17,876 bases of DNA. Source: Selenomonas sp. GTDB lineage: Bacteria; Bacillota; Negativicutes; Selenomonadales; Selenomonadaceae. The position numbers and the translations under genes were made by a program. The notes under the pieces are model-generated. The model was not told where the DNA came from. It was given only the letters and a program-made list of their open reading frames with translations, and searched no databases. The stretch's first letter is position 1, and the number at the start of each line of letters is the position of its first letter. Positions 1 to 6,549 of the stretch are shown here, piece by piece. The stretch is taken from NCBI RefSeq assembly GCF_022771645.1, contig NZ_JALFCU010000093.1, positions 1 to 17,876 on the forward strand, given 5' to 3'.

Positions 1-410
1 GCGCCCGCCATGACCTGCGTGTTGAACGTGCAGTGGAACGCGCGGTAAAACGGGAAACGCGCGAGGAACAGCACGGAAAAAAGCAGCGACTCGATCGCGC
101 CAATCGCGAGCCGCACGCGCGAAAATAGCGCTTCGCGGGACGGAAAAATCAGCACGGGGACGGACGCGAACAGGAACGCGAACGCCGCGCACCAGCCGGC
201 CGTCTTCAGCGACAGCCGCAGGCCGACGAAATTCGCGAGAAGAATTTCCGCGACTGGCGTCCCGGACGCCAGAAAATTCGACAGCGCGGCCATGAAAATC
301 ACGCGGTACACGCAGACGAGCGCGAGCATAAAAAGGAAGAGGCGCAAGTCACGCTGGACGGACGCGAAAAATGCGCCCGTGCGGGGGGGATGGGTCGAAA
401 AAATATTCAT
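1..410 (-). CDS. LTA synthase / phosphoglycerol transferase-like membrane protein, N-terminal part
   Basis: The reading frame starts at ATG 408-410 and runs off the left edge of the window, so only about 136 residues are visible. It begins MNIFSTHPPRTGAFFA and then shows three hydrophobic stretches, at about residues 20-45, 65-88 and 105-120. The order and motifs (an RLxLKTAGW-type stretch after the first segments, then ARFPFYRAFH near residue 120) match the N-terminal membrane region of LTA-synthase-like phosphoglycerol transferases (alkaline phosphatase superfamily). The catalytic extracellular domain would lie outside the window. The ribosome binding site is weak (AAAGAG about 6 bases upstream). 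Family placement rests on this membrane region only; a generic polytopic protein is the alternative. Confidence 0.6.
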   Translation of the reverse strand, partial: MNIFSTHPPRTGAFFASVQRDLRLFLFMLALVCVYRVIFMAALSNFLASGTPVAEILLANFVGLRLSLKTAGWCAAFAFLFASVPVLIFPSREALFSRVRLAIGAIESLLFSVLFLARFPFYRAFHCTFNTQVMAG

Positions 411-463
411 GAAAGGCTCTTTTCTGGTAGAAGGTATTTTTGAGGATGAGATACACGCCCCAG

Positions 464-693
464 AAAGCCTTCCCCTACGGGGAAGGGGGACCGCGTTAGC
501 GGTGGAAAGGGTGTCGAAGGTAGGCCGTGACAAATCGCACGATAGTTATGGCGAAGAAAGTAATTTGTTCATGCGGCTCTTCGCCGTGACTATCCAGCAT
601 TCAGTTACGTCCTACCTTCGACACCCGCTCCGTCGCGCTGCGCGCGCCACCTCTCCCGGAGGGAGAGGCTTTCGTGATTGTTACGCTCGCAAT
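464..693. repeat. Long nested inverted repeat (dispersed repeat family, copy 1)
   Basis: The left arm (464-524) and right arm (611-673) are complementary. The 16-base inner part of each arm (509-524 and 611-626) matches perfectly. Each arm also contains its own small hairpins: CCTTCCCC-TAC-GGGGAAGG on the left and CTCTCCC-GGA-GGGAGAG on the right. Between the arms, GATAGT..GGCGAAGA and TCTTCGCC..ACTATC form another inverted pair. The unit is followed by TACGCTCGCAATAGAAA (682-698). That tail recurs between nadA and nadB, and the right arm recurs inside nadB, so this is a dispersed family. No protein gene is credible in this 330-base gap. Confidence 0.85.
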
Positions 694-739
694 AGAAACT
701 CACAAATCATATCTCGATAGGTTTCATTATTTTGTTGGG

Positions 740-1789
740 TCAGCACAGGATTTTCTCCAATTCTTGCCACGCGGACTCCGCAGAAATGACGCCGAGGCAG
801 TCGAGCCCTTTCGGGCAGGCACGCGAGAAGCAGCGGACGCAGGGGCGGTCGGCGAGCAGGAGGTGGCCGTAGGGGCCGTAGGGGCCGGTGCGTTCGGGGA
901 TCGTGGGGCCCATGAGCATGACGGTCGGCGCCTGGAGCGCGATGGCGAGGTGGCAGATGCCGGTGTCAGGGCCGAGGACGGCGGCGGCGTGCTGGAATGT
1001 CGCCGCGAGCTCGGGGAAGCTGAGCTTCCCCACGAGGTCGACGGGTGGGATCTCCATGAGGCTGGCGATTTTCGCTGCCCGCCCCTCGTCTACCGCGCCA
1101 CCGCCGACGAGCACGGGGATGAGTTCGTGGTCGTATAAAATATTCGCGAACGCCGCGAGGTTCTCCTCCGGCCAGCGCTTCGTCGGCCAGTTCGCGCCGA
1201 TCGGGAGCGCGACGTATGGGTTCTTCATGTCCGCACCGGCCTGGCGGAAGCGCGCGGCCGCACCAGCGAGCGCGGTCGCCGGCACGTCGATGGGGAAGTG
1301 GACGGCGCTGCCGTCCGGCGCGTATGGGACGCTGACGCCGAGCGAACGCACGACGTCGAGGTAGCGCTCGATGACGTGGTCGTGCGCGTGCGGCCCGACG
1401 ACGGGACGCGAGACGTGTGCGCTGCCTTCGCGCATGTCGACGGGGCCGAGCTTGCGCCCGTTCGGCGCCTCGGCGAGCCAGGCGATGGCCGCCGACTTGA
1501 ACAGGCCTTGCAGGTCGAGCACGAGGTCGTATGTGCGGCGGCGGATCTCGCGCTTCAAGGGTCCGACGTGCGACAGGATGCCGCCGAGCGAGCGGAATTT
1601 CTGTTTTTCAAACACAACAATATCGTCGACGCACGGATCCATCGCGACGATATCGCGGGACACGGGCTCGACGACCCAGGTGATGTGGCTGTCCGGCCAC
1701 GCTTTTTTCAGTTCGTAGCTCACGGGCAGGGCGTGCACGACGTCGCCGATGGAGCTGAGCTTGATGATGAGGATGTTCTTGAGGTTCAC
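740..1789 (-). CDS. ADP-heptose--LPS heptosyltransferase (GT9, WaaC/RfaF-like)
   Basis: This 349-residue protein is normal length for glycosyltransferase family 9, which moves L-glycero-D-manno-heptose from ADP-heptose to the LPS inner core at the cytoplasmic face of the inner membrane. The N-terminus has the acceptor-side motif KLSSIGDVVHALP, typical of heptosyltransferase I. The donor-side half has VGGG (about residue 228), VDLVGKLSFPELA and LGPDTGICHLAIALQAPTVMLMG, followed by GP(T)xPxRTGPYG. The C-terminus carries a CVRCFSRACPKGLDCL cysteine cluster that is common in this family. The start is GTG: the last four bases of rfaE2 (GTGA) overlap it, with AAGGA upstream, so the two genes are translationally coupled. 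WaaC versus WaaF specificity cannot be settled here. Confidence 0.92.
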   Translation of the reverse strand: MNLKNILIIKLSSIGDVVHALPVSYELKKAWPDSHITWVVEPVSRDIVAMDPCVDDIVVFEKQKFRSLGGILSHVGPLKREIRRRTYDLVLDLQGLFKSAAIAWLAEAPNGRKLGPVDMREGSAHVSRPVVGPHAHDHVIERYLDVVRSLGVSVPYAPDGSAVHFPIDVPATALAGAAARFRQAGADMKNPYVALPIGANWPTKRWPEENLAAFANILYDHELIPVLVGGGAVDEGRAAKIASLMEIPPVDLVGKLSFPELAATFQHAAAVLGPDTGICHLAIALQAPTVMLMGPTIPERTGPYGPYGHLLLADRPCVRCFSRACPKGLDCLGVISAESAWQELEKILC

Positions 1790-2274
1790 GACTTGTCCTT
1801 TTCTGTCAAAACTTCTGCACGGATCTTTTCAATCACGTTCGTCGTCGATCTCCCGGCGACGAGGCTGACGAATTCGACGCGGCCGCCGTAGCTCTGCACG
1901 ATCTTCGCCTCGGGGAGCGTCTCGAGCGTGTAGTCGCCGCCCTTGACGTAGACGTCGGGGCGGACTTTTGCGATGATGGATTCCGCCGTCAGCTCGTCGA
2001 ACAGCACGACGGCGTCGACGGACGCGAGCGCGCCGACGACCTCCGCGCGGTCCATCTCGCTGTTGATCGGCCGCGACGGCCCTTTGTTCGCACGCACGGA
2101 CGCGTCGCTGTTCAGCCCGAGCACGAGCACGTCGCCGAAGGCCTTCGCTTTCTCGAGATAGCGCACGTGGCCGGCGTGCAGGATGTCAAAGCAGCCGTTC
2201 GTGAAGACGATTTTCTTGCCGCCCGCGCGCAGGATGCGGCAGAAGTCGGCGATATCTTTTTGAGGAAGGAGCAT
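1786..2274 (-). CDS. rfaE2: D-glycero-beta-D-manno-heptose 1-phosphate adenylyltransferase (RfaE2/HldC)
   Basis: This 162-residue nucleotidyltransferase makes ADP-D-glycero-beta-D-manno-heptose from the heptose 1-phosphate and ATP, just upstream of the heptosyltransferase step encoded by the next gene. It shows the cytidylyltransferase fold signature FTNGCFDILHAGHVRYL, with the HxGH motif near residue 36, then LGLNSDASVRANKG, the KGGDYT segment and GRSTTNVIEKI near the end. The length equals stand-alone RfaE2/HldC rather than the fused HldE. The kinase half (RfaE1) is not in the window. ATG at 2272-2274 has AAAGGA about 10 bases upstream. It overlaps the heptosyltransferase gene by 4 bases. 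Confidence 0.95.
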   Translation of the reverse strand: MLLPQKDIADFCRILRAGGKKIVFTNGCFDILHAGHVRYLEKAKAFGDVLVLGLNSDASVRANKGPSRPINSEMDRAEVVGALASVDAVVLFDELTAESIIAKVRPDVYVKGGDYTLETLPEAKIVQSYGGRVEFVSLVAGRSTTNVIEKIRAEVLTEKDKS

Positions 2275-2315
2275 CGGTCACCATTCCTTTCGTCATGGAT
2301 GGAAATATCTGTCAC

Positions 2316-2324
2316 ATTATATCA
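2316..2324 (-). promoter_or_regulatory. Extended -10 promoter of rfaE2
   Basis: Read on the minus strand this is TGATATAAT, an extended -10 box about 40 bases upstream of the rfaE2 ATG. No good -35 is present at 17 bases. It lies back to back with the TA1 toxin promoter, only about 20 bases away. Confidence 0.55.
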
Positions 2325-2339
2325 TTCATTTTCGAAACA

Positions 2340-2348
2340 TGGTATACT
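2340..2348 (+). promoter_or_regulatory. Extended -10 promoter of the TA1 peptide
   Basis: TGGTATACT is an extended -10 box with no clear -35. It puts the transcript start near 2355, right at GTTGCTAC, which is complementary to the bases over the stop codon of the peptide. Confidence 0.6.
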
Positions 2349-2393
2349 GATTTCGTTGCTACACCCAAACTGGCAACAGGGAGGGGGCTAGTT

Positions 2394-2486
2394 ATGGCTA
2401 TTGACGCGTTCTTCTTCAACGTCCTTGCTGGTGTCGTATCGTGTGCGATTTGGTACGGCGTCCAGAAATGGTTCAGCAGAAAGTAG
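2394..2486 (+). CDS. Small hydrophobic peptide, candidate type I toxin (TA1)
   Basis: This 30-residue ORF reads MAIDAFFFNVLAGVVSCAIW and then YGVQKWFSRK: one membrane-spanning helix with a basic C-terminus, the usual form of Fst/Ldr-type type I toxins. It has a strong ribosome binding site (AGGGAGGGGG, 6 bases before ATG) and an extended -10 upstream. The predicted 5' end GTTGCTAC (2355-2362) is the perfect complement of GTAGCAAC (2483-2490) over the stop codon. GCAACAGG (2373-2380), next to the ribosome binding site, complements CCTGTTGC (2490-2497). A convergent antisense RNA gene lies downstream. Toxicity is inferred, not shown; a small regulatory membrane peptide is the alternative. Confidence 0.7.
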   Translation: MAIDAFFFNVLAGVVSCAIWYGVQKWFSRK

Positions 2487-2503
2487 CAACCTGTTGCGCC
2501 TCT

Positions 2504-2543
2504 AAAAAAACGAGCCCCTGCGGTGTGCGTCCGCAGGGGCTCG
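2504..2543 (-). terminator. Intrinsic terminator of the TA1 antisense RNA
   Basis: A perfect 13-bp stem, CGAGCCCCTGCGG / CCGCAGGGGCTCG, with a 7-base loop. On the minus strand it is followed by seven T. The plus-strand side has no T run, so it should stop mainly the minus-strand RNA. Confidence 0.85.
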
Positions 2544-2547
2544 TCGT

Positions 2548-2570
2548 CTAGCTATGTAGACGCGCTCTTC
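2548..2570 (+). repeat. Direct repeats shared with the TA1 toxin start region
   Basis: CTAGCTATG (2548-2556) and GACGCGCTCTTC (2559-2570) repeat CTAGTTATG (2388-2396) and GACGCGTTCTTC (2403-2414), with one mismatch each. The spacing between the two blocks differs (2 versus 6 bases). They match the DRa/DRb idea of par-type loci, where direct repeats give the two convergent RNAs complementary sequence. Confidence 0.75.
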
Positions 2571-2580
2571 AAGCAACTTC

Positions 2581-2609
2581 AGTATATCACGATGACGTTC
2601 GACTGTCCA
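2581..2609 (-). promoter_or_regulatory. Promoter of the TA1 antisense RNA
   Basis: On the minus strand TGGACA is followed by 17 bases and TATACT, close to the sigma-70 consensus. It starts directly after the stop codon of the EAL remnant. Confidence 0.75.
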
Positions 2610-2612
2610 CCA

Positions 2613-2732
2613 TCACGCCCCATATTTTTTCTCGAACGCGTCAACGGGGATCGGCGGCGAGAAGAGGAAGCCTTGCAGCGAGTCGCAGCCGGCGGCGAGG
2701 AGCTTTGCGGCCTCGTCGAGTGTCAAATCCAT
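2613..2732 (-). pseudogene. C-terminal remnant of an EAL-domain protein
   Basis: This 39-residue frame contains LLAAGCDSLQGFLFSPPIP followed by VDAFEKKYGA. That matches the end of EAL cyclic-di-GMP phosphodiesterase domains, where a GCDxxQGYxFSxPxP element precedes the final helix. The frame stays open upstream to ATG 2778-2780, inside nadC, and the residues just before the ATG (VIHVAA) also fit the EAL strand pattern. The catalytic EAL, metal-binding and dimer residues are all absent, so no phosphodiesterase activity is expected. It sits in a different frame from nadC and begins within its 3' end. It most likely remains from a gene mostly deleted between nadC and TA1. Confidence 0.65.
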
Positions 2733-2760
2733 CGCAGCCACGTGTATCACCTGTGCCTTT

Positions 2761-3603
2761 TTATTTGATCTCGCCGACATCCATGCTGATGTCGAGCGCC
2801 TTGACGCTGTGGGTGAGTGCGCCGACGGAGATGACGTCGACGCCGGATTTCGCGACGGCCTCGATCGTCTCTTCGTTGATGCCGCCCGAGGCTTCGACGA
2901 TGGCGCGGTGGTCGATGAGCTTCACGGCCTTCGCCATGGCCTCCGGGGCCATGTTGTCGAGCATGATGGCGTCGGCCTTGCCAGCGAGGGCTTCTTCGAC
3001 GCCTTCGAGGCTCTCGACCTCGATCTCGATCTTCATCATGTGGCCGGCGAATTCGTGCGCGCGCTTCAGCGCTTCCTTTATTCCGCCGGCGACCTTGATG
3101 TGGTTGTCCTTGATGAGGATGGCGTCATAGAGGCCGAGACGGTGGTTCGCGCCGCCGCCGACGCGGACGGCGTACTTGTCGAGGAGGCGCAGGCCCGGCG
3201 TGGTCTTGCGCGTGTCGACGAGCTTCGCGCCGTACGGCGCGGCGATGGCCGCGAGCTCGTGCGTGCGCGTCGCGACGCCCGACATGTGCTGCAAAAGGTT
3301 CAGCGCGAGGCGCTCGCCCGTCAGCACGGCGCGCGCCGAGCCGTGGACGGCCGCGATGATCGTGCCCGGCGTGAGCTTCACGCCGTCTTCGAGGCGCGTG
3401 TTGAAAAAGATGCGCGGCTCTAACAGCTCGAACACGCGGCGCGCCACGTCGACGCCCGCGAGGATGCCCGTGTCTTTCGCGTGGATGATGCCCGTCGTCT
3501 CCATTTCGGGAGCGACGAGGGCGAGCGTCGTGACGTCGCCGCCGCCGATGTCCTCTTTAAGCCATGACAGCAAGCTCTCGTCCAGTCCAAATATCGTTTC
3601 CAT
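2761..3603 (-). CDS. nadC: Nicotinate-nucleotide pyrophosphorylase (quinolinate phosphoribosyltransferase)
   Basis: NadC converts quinolinate and PRPP to nicotinate mononucleotide, the third step of the nadABC pathway. The 280-residue product starting at METIFGLDE (ATG 3601-3603) has the family length. Visible motifs are LKEDIGGGDVTTLAL near the N-terminus, the LNLLQHMSGVAT segment, DTRKTTPGLRLLDKYAV, GGGANHRLGLYDAILIKDNH and the barrel ends EVEVESLEG-like, IMLDNM, EASGGI and ISVGALTHS. A longer frame starts at 3657, but the extra residues do not look like NadC. The start lies inside nadB (47-base overlap), with AAAGGA about 12 bases upstream, so translation is probably coupled. Confidence 0.95.
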   Translation of the reverse strand: METIFGLDESLLSWLKEDIGGGDVTTLALVAPEMETTGIIHAKDTGILAGVDVARRVFELLEPRIFFNTRLEDGVKLTPGTIIAAVHGSARAVLTGERLALNLLQHMSGVATRTHELAAIAAPYGAKLVDTRKTTPGLRLLDKYAVRVGGGANHRLGLYDAILIKDNHIKVAGGIKEALKRAHEFAGHMMKIEIEVESLEGVEEALAGKADAIMLDNMAPEAMAKAVKLIDHRAIVEASGGINEETIEAVAKSGVDVISVGALTHSVKALDISMDVGEIK

Positions 3604-5353
3604 CGTGCTGCTCGTTCCTTTCCCCAGTGGTCGCAGGTTTCTTTCCGACGGTTTCATTTTCCGTCATTTCCTCGCGGTTGTCAAGGAAATGACGGCGCCA
3701 GCGGTCGCTCTTTTCGGGGTAGTCCATGCGGTAGTGCGCGCCGCGGCTCTCGCGGCGGCGGAGCGCGGCCTGCGCGATGAGCTCGTCGACGATGAGGCGG
3801 CCGCGGAGGTCGAGCTCGTCCGCCGTCTCAGCGGCATAGCCGTCGCGCAGCGCGGAGAGGCGCTGGAGCTCCTGGATGGCCTTGCGGATGCCGCCGTCAT
3901 AGCGGCGGATGCCGAGGTACTGCGTCATGAGCGTCTGCGTCTCGCGGGTCAGGCGGTCGGTGTCGGTTAACACCGTGGTGCGGAGGCCTTCGGAGGTCCA
4001 GTAAAGGTCGGGGGAGAACAGGGAGGGAACGGCAACGTTGGCGTTTGACTCGTTTCCAGCGACGATTGCCGTCGTTTGGCGATTCTTTCGCAAACCCGCT
4101 CCGTCCGCTTCGCGGCCACCTCTCCCTGAGGGAGAGGCTTTTTCTACGATGTCGTCCGCAGTTCGTCTTCCAAACACCAGTCCCTCTAAAAGGGAATTGC
4201 TTGCGAGGCGGTTCGCGCCTTGGAGGCCGGTGCAGGCCGTTTCGCCGGCGGCGTAGAGGCCGGCGATGTTCGTGCGGCCGTGTTCGTCCGTGTGGACGCC
4301 GCCCATCATGTAGTGCGCGGCGGGCGCGATGGGGATGTATTCTTTTTCGATGTCGACGCCGTACTCCTTGCACGTCCGCGCGATCATCGGGAAGATGTTC
4401 GCAGCGTGGTCGATGACGGTCGCGTCGAGCCAGACGTGGTCGCTGCCCGCGTCCTGCATCTCCTTGAAGATGCAGCGGGCGACGACGTCGCGCGGCGCGA
4501 GCTCGGCCATCGGATGATAGCCGGGCATGAAGCGTTCGCCCTTCATGTTGCGCAGGAGAGCCCCCGCGCCGCGCACGGCCTCGGAAATGAGGAAGTTCGG
4601 GCAGCCGTCGAGCGCGAGCGCCGTCGGGTGGAACTGCACGAACTCCATGTCCATGACGTCCGCGCCCGCGCGCCACGCGAGCGCCATGCCGCTGCCCGTC
4701 GCGCCCTCGGGGTTCGTCGTCTTGCTGTAAAGGCGTCCCGTGCCGCCCGTTGCGAGGATTGTTGCGGGCGCGCGCAGCACGACCTTTTTGCCATCCAGCA
4801 GCGCGACCGCGCCATAGCAGCGGCCGTCTTTCGTCAGGAGGTCGACGACGTAGCAATGCTCGAGCGGCTGGACGTTCGCTTCCTTCGCGACGATCGCGTT
4901 CAGCGCGCGCGCGACCTCCGCGCCCGTCGCATCGCCATGCGCGTGCACGATGCGGTTGCGGCAGTGGCAGCCCTCGCGGCCGAGCGCGAGCTTGCCGTCT
5001 GCCGTGCGGTCGAACTCCGCGCCGTGTTCGGCGAGCTTCGCGACGTCTTTCGGGCCCTCCGTGACGACGATCTTTGCGATGTCACGATCTGTCAGCCCCG
5101 CGCCCGCGACGAGCGTGTCCTCGAGGTGGAGCTCGGGGTTGTCATCGTCGCCGAACGACGACGCGATGCCGCCCTGCGCCTTGTCCGTGTTGCTGTCCGA
5201 GAGCGTGTCGCGCACGGCGAGCAGCACGCGCTTTCCCGCCTCGGCGAGCCGCCAGGCCGCCGACAGCCCCGCCACGCCCGAGCCGACGACGAGCGCGTCG
5301 GCCTCATACGTCGGGAGATTCCTCGTATCGAAATTCATCAAGTAACGTTGCAT
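3557..5353 (-). CDS. nadB: L-aspartate oxidase with an in-frame repeat insertion
   Basis: NadB is the FAD enzyme that oxidises L-aspartate to iminoaspartate for NadA. The Rossmann motif VVGSGVAGLSAAWRLAE is at about residues 21-37. GGIASSF, ATGGTGRLYSKTTNPEGATG, MEFVQFHPTAL, MMGGVHTD and GLYAAGETACTGLQGANRLA follow in family order. At 598 residues it is longer than the usual 500-540, for two reasons. About residues 400-440 are encoded by, or border, a copy of the local DNA repeat (core 4086-4145), placed in the linker after NSLLEGLVFGRR and before the C-terminal helical domain. The last 35 or so residues, after HFLDNREEM, run into nadC in another frame. ATG at 5351-5353 has AGAAGGAAG upstream. 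The catalytic core is intact, so the enzyme is probably active. Confidence 0.95.
   Translation of the reverse strand: MQRYLMNFDTRNLPTYEADALVVGSGVAGLSAAWRLAEAGKRVLLAVRDTLSDSNTDKAQGGIASSFGDDDNPELHLEDTLVAGAGLTDRDIAKIVVTEGPKDVAKLAEHGAEFDRTADGKLALGREGCHCRNRIVHAHGDATGAEVARALNAIVAKEANVQPLEHCYVVDLLTKDGRCYGAVALLDGKKVVLRAPATILATGGTGRLYSKTTNPEGATGSGMALAWRAGADVMDMEFVQFHPTALALDGCPNFLISEAVRGAGALLRNMKGERFMPGYHPMAELAPRDVVARCIFKEMQDAGSDHVWLDATVIDHAANIFPMIARTCKEYGVDIEKEYIPIAPAAHYMMGGVHTDEHGRTNIAGLYAAGETACTGLQGANRLASNSLLEGLVFGRRTADDIVEKASPSGRGGREADGAGLRKNRQTTAIVAGNESNANVAVPSLFSPDLYWTSEGLRTTVLTDTDRLTRETQTLMTQYLGIRRYDGGIRKAIQELQRLSALRDGYAAETADELDLRGRLIVDELIAQAALRRRESRGAHYRMDYPEKSDRWRRHFLDNREEMTENETVGKKPATTGERNEQHDGNDIWTGRELAVMA
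4086..4145. repeat. Dispersed repeat copy 2, inside the nadB coding region
   Basis: This segment matches the right arm of the repeat at 623-673. ACCCGCTCCGT, then GCGG/GCGC bases, CCACCTCTCCC, three variable bases and GGGAGAGGCTTT are shared in the same order. It folds into GCCTCTCCC-TCA-GGGAGAGG. It is read in frame as about residues 404-421 of NadB (KASPSGRGGREADGAG) and leaves the frame open. Confidence 0.85.
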
Positions 5354-5417
5354 GTTTGTTCGTACTTCCTTCTACCTAATAAATAAAGCCTTACAATTAC
5401 GAACGTATTTTCTTTCT

Positions 5418-5468
5418 ATTGCGAGCGTAGCTCATACAGCAGCCTTCCCCGGAGGGGAAGGCTGCTGC
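5418..5468. repeat. Dispersed repeat copy 3, between nadA and nadB
   Basis: A perfect hairpin, GCAGCCTTCCCC-GGA-GGGGAAGGCTGC (5440-5466), lies next to TCTATTGCGAGCGTA. On the minus strand the order is AAGGCTGC... then TACGCTCGCAATAGAAA, the same 17-base tail that follows repeat copy 1. It lies in the 5' leader of nadB, within the operon, and could attenuate or stabilise the mRNA. A T run is lacking, so it is not a clean terminator. Confidence 0.75.
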
Positions 5469-5532
5469 ATCCGCCACGTTTGGCAACAGATGAAATAAAT
5501 CAGAGATTCGAAACGGATTTTTTGTCCAAAAC

Positions 5533-6444
5533 TCATTTCCCCGTAATCGCGAGCATCTTCTCCAAGGCGGCCACGGACTTCTCGCGGATGTCCTGCGGCA
5601 CGACGACGCGTGGTTCGAGCGTCTCGAGCGCGTCGCGCACCTTTTCGAGCGTCGTCTTCTTCATGTTCGGGCAGAGCATGTGGCGCGAGGCGAGGTGGAA
5701 CTTTTTGCCGGGGCAACGCGTCTCGAGCTCGTACATCACGCCTTCCTCCGTCGCGATGATGAAGTCCTGCGCGTCGCTCTTTTCCGCATACTTCACGATG
5801 CCCGTCGTCGAGCCGACGTAGTCCGCCATCGCGCGGAGCTGCGGCCGGCACTCCGGGTGCATGAGCACGGGCGCGGCGGGATATTTCGCCTTTGCCTCGG
5901 CGAGTTGCGCCTCCGTCAGGCCCATGTGCGTCGGGCAGCCGCCCTTCCAGCAGAACATCTTGCGTCCCGTCTCGCCCTCGACGAACGAGCCGAGGTTGCC
6001 GTCGGGCAGGAAGACGATCTCCTTGTCCTCGGGAATCGAGGCGACGACGGCCGCCGCGTTCGACGACGTGCAGCAGATGTCGGCCATCGCCTTCACCGCC
6101 GCCGGCGTGTTGACGTACGCGACGAAGACCGCGTCCGGCTTTTCCCGCCGCATCTGCGCGACCTCGCCCGTGAGCGAGTCCGTGAACATGCGGCACGTCG
6201 CGTCGGCCGCCGGCAGCAGCGTGATCTTCTCCGGCGCGAGGATGTTCGCCGTCTCCGCCATGAACTTCACGCCGCAGAACACGATGACCTCCGCGTCCGT
6301 CCCCGCCGCCTGGCGCGACAGGCCAAACGAATCGCCCGTGTAGTCCGCGATCTCCTGGATCTCCTGCGGCTGGTACAGATGCGCGAGGATGATCGCCTTG
6401 CGCTCCTTCTTCAGCCGCTCGATCTCGTCGATGATATCTTCCAT
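5533..6444 (-). CDS. nadA: Quinolinate synthase
   Basis: NadA condenses iminoaspartate with dihydroxyacetone phosphate to quinolinate, using a [4Fe-4S] cluster. The 303-residue product has the three cysteines expected as cluster ligands: VIVFCGVKFMAETA (near residue 80), HPECRPQ (near 170-200) and LCPNMKK (near 255-260). ILAHLYQ, DYTGDSFGLS, EVHxN-like STTGIVKY and MYELETRCPGKKF are also typical. ATG at 6442-6444 has GAGGAG 10 bases upstream; a TTG 18 bases further up (6462) would sit before that site and is less likely. It is the first gene of nadA-nadB-nadC, with its own near-consensus promoter. Confidence 0.95.
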   Translation of the reverse strand: MEDIIDEIERLKKERKAIILAHLYQPQEIQEIADYTGDSFGLSRQAAGTDAEVIVFCGVKFMAETANILAPEKITLLPAADATCRMFTDSLTGEVAQMRREKPDAVFVAYVNTPAAVKAMADICCTSSNAAAVVASIPEDKEIVFLPDGNLGSFVEGETGRKMFCWKGGCPTHMGLTEAQLAEAKAKYPAAPVLMHPECRPQLRAMADYVGSTTGIVKYAEKSDAQDFIIATEEGVMYELETRCPGKKFHLASRHMLCPNMKKTTLEKVRDALETLEPRVVVPQDIREKSVAALEKMLAITGK

Positions 6445-6492
6445 TTTCGTAGTTCTCCTCAAAAGTGGACACAGTTCCTAAAAACTGGTCAT

Positions 6493-6521
6493 AGTATACG
6501 ACGCAGGCCGCGTTTTTGCAA
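6493..6521 (-). promoter_or_regulatory. nadA promoter
   Basis: On the minus strand TTGCAA, 17 bases, TATACT. The -35 follows directly after the T run of the terminator at 6523-6547. It should drive nadABC. No clear NiaR/NrtR-type operator was recognised by eye. Confidence 0.75.
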
Positions 6522-6522
6522 G

Positions 6523-6547
6523 AAAAAAGCGGCGCTGTCGCCGCTTT
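6523..6547 (-). terminator. Intrinsic terminator upstream of nadA
   Basis: Stem AAGCGGCG / CGCCGCTT with loop CTGT, followed on the minus strand by TTTTTT. It would stop minus-strand read-through from rfbC and the TA2 region before the nadA promoter. The same hairpin lies just before the TA2 toxin -10 on the other strand. Confidence 0.75.
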
Positions 6548-6549
6548 CA

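Larger units (their letters stand above)
2504..2574 (-). ncRNA. Candidate antisense antitoxin RNA of TA1
   Basis: A transcript starting near 2574 from the promoter at 2581-2609 and ending at the terminator at 2504-2543 would be about 70 nt. Its 5' part is complementary to the toxin start region, because the DNA at 2548-2570 repeats 2388-2414 (CTAGCTATG versus CTAGTTATG, and GACGCGCTCTTC versus GACGCGTTCTTC). The RNA would therefore cover the toxin start codon. This is the convergent layout known for par/fst. Confidence 0.68.

Noticed and set aside
464..673. CRISPR array
   Set aside because: The repeats are inverted, only a few units exist, and there is no regular spacer pattern or cas gene.
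292..720. A 142-codon plus-strand frame
   Set aside because: It spans the antisense of the LTA-synthase-like gene and the inverted repeat; the translation reflects the repeat, not a protein family.
4220..5386. A 388-codon plus-strand frame over nadB
   Set aside because: Antisense shadow of nadB, with arginine- and valine-rich low-complexity composition and no ribosome binding site or motif.
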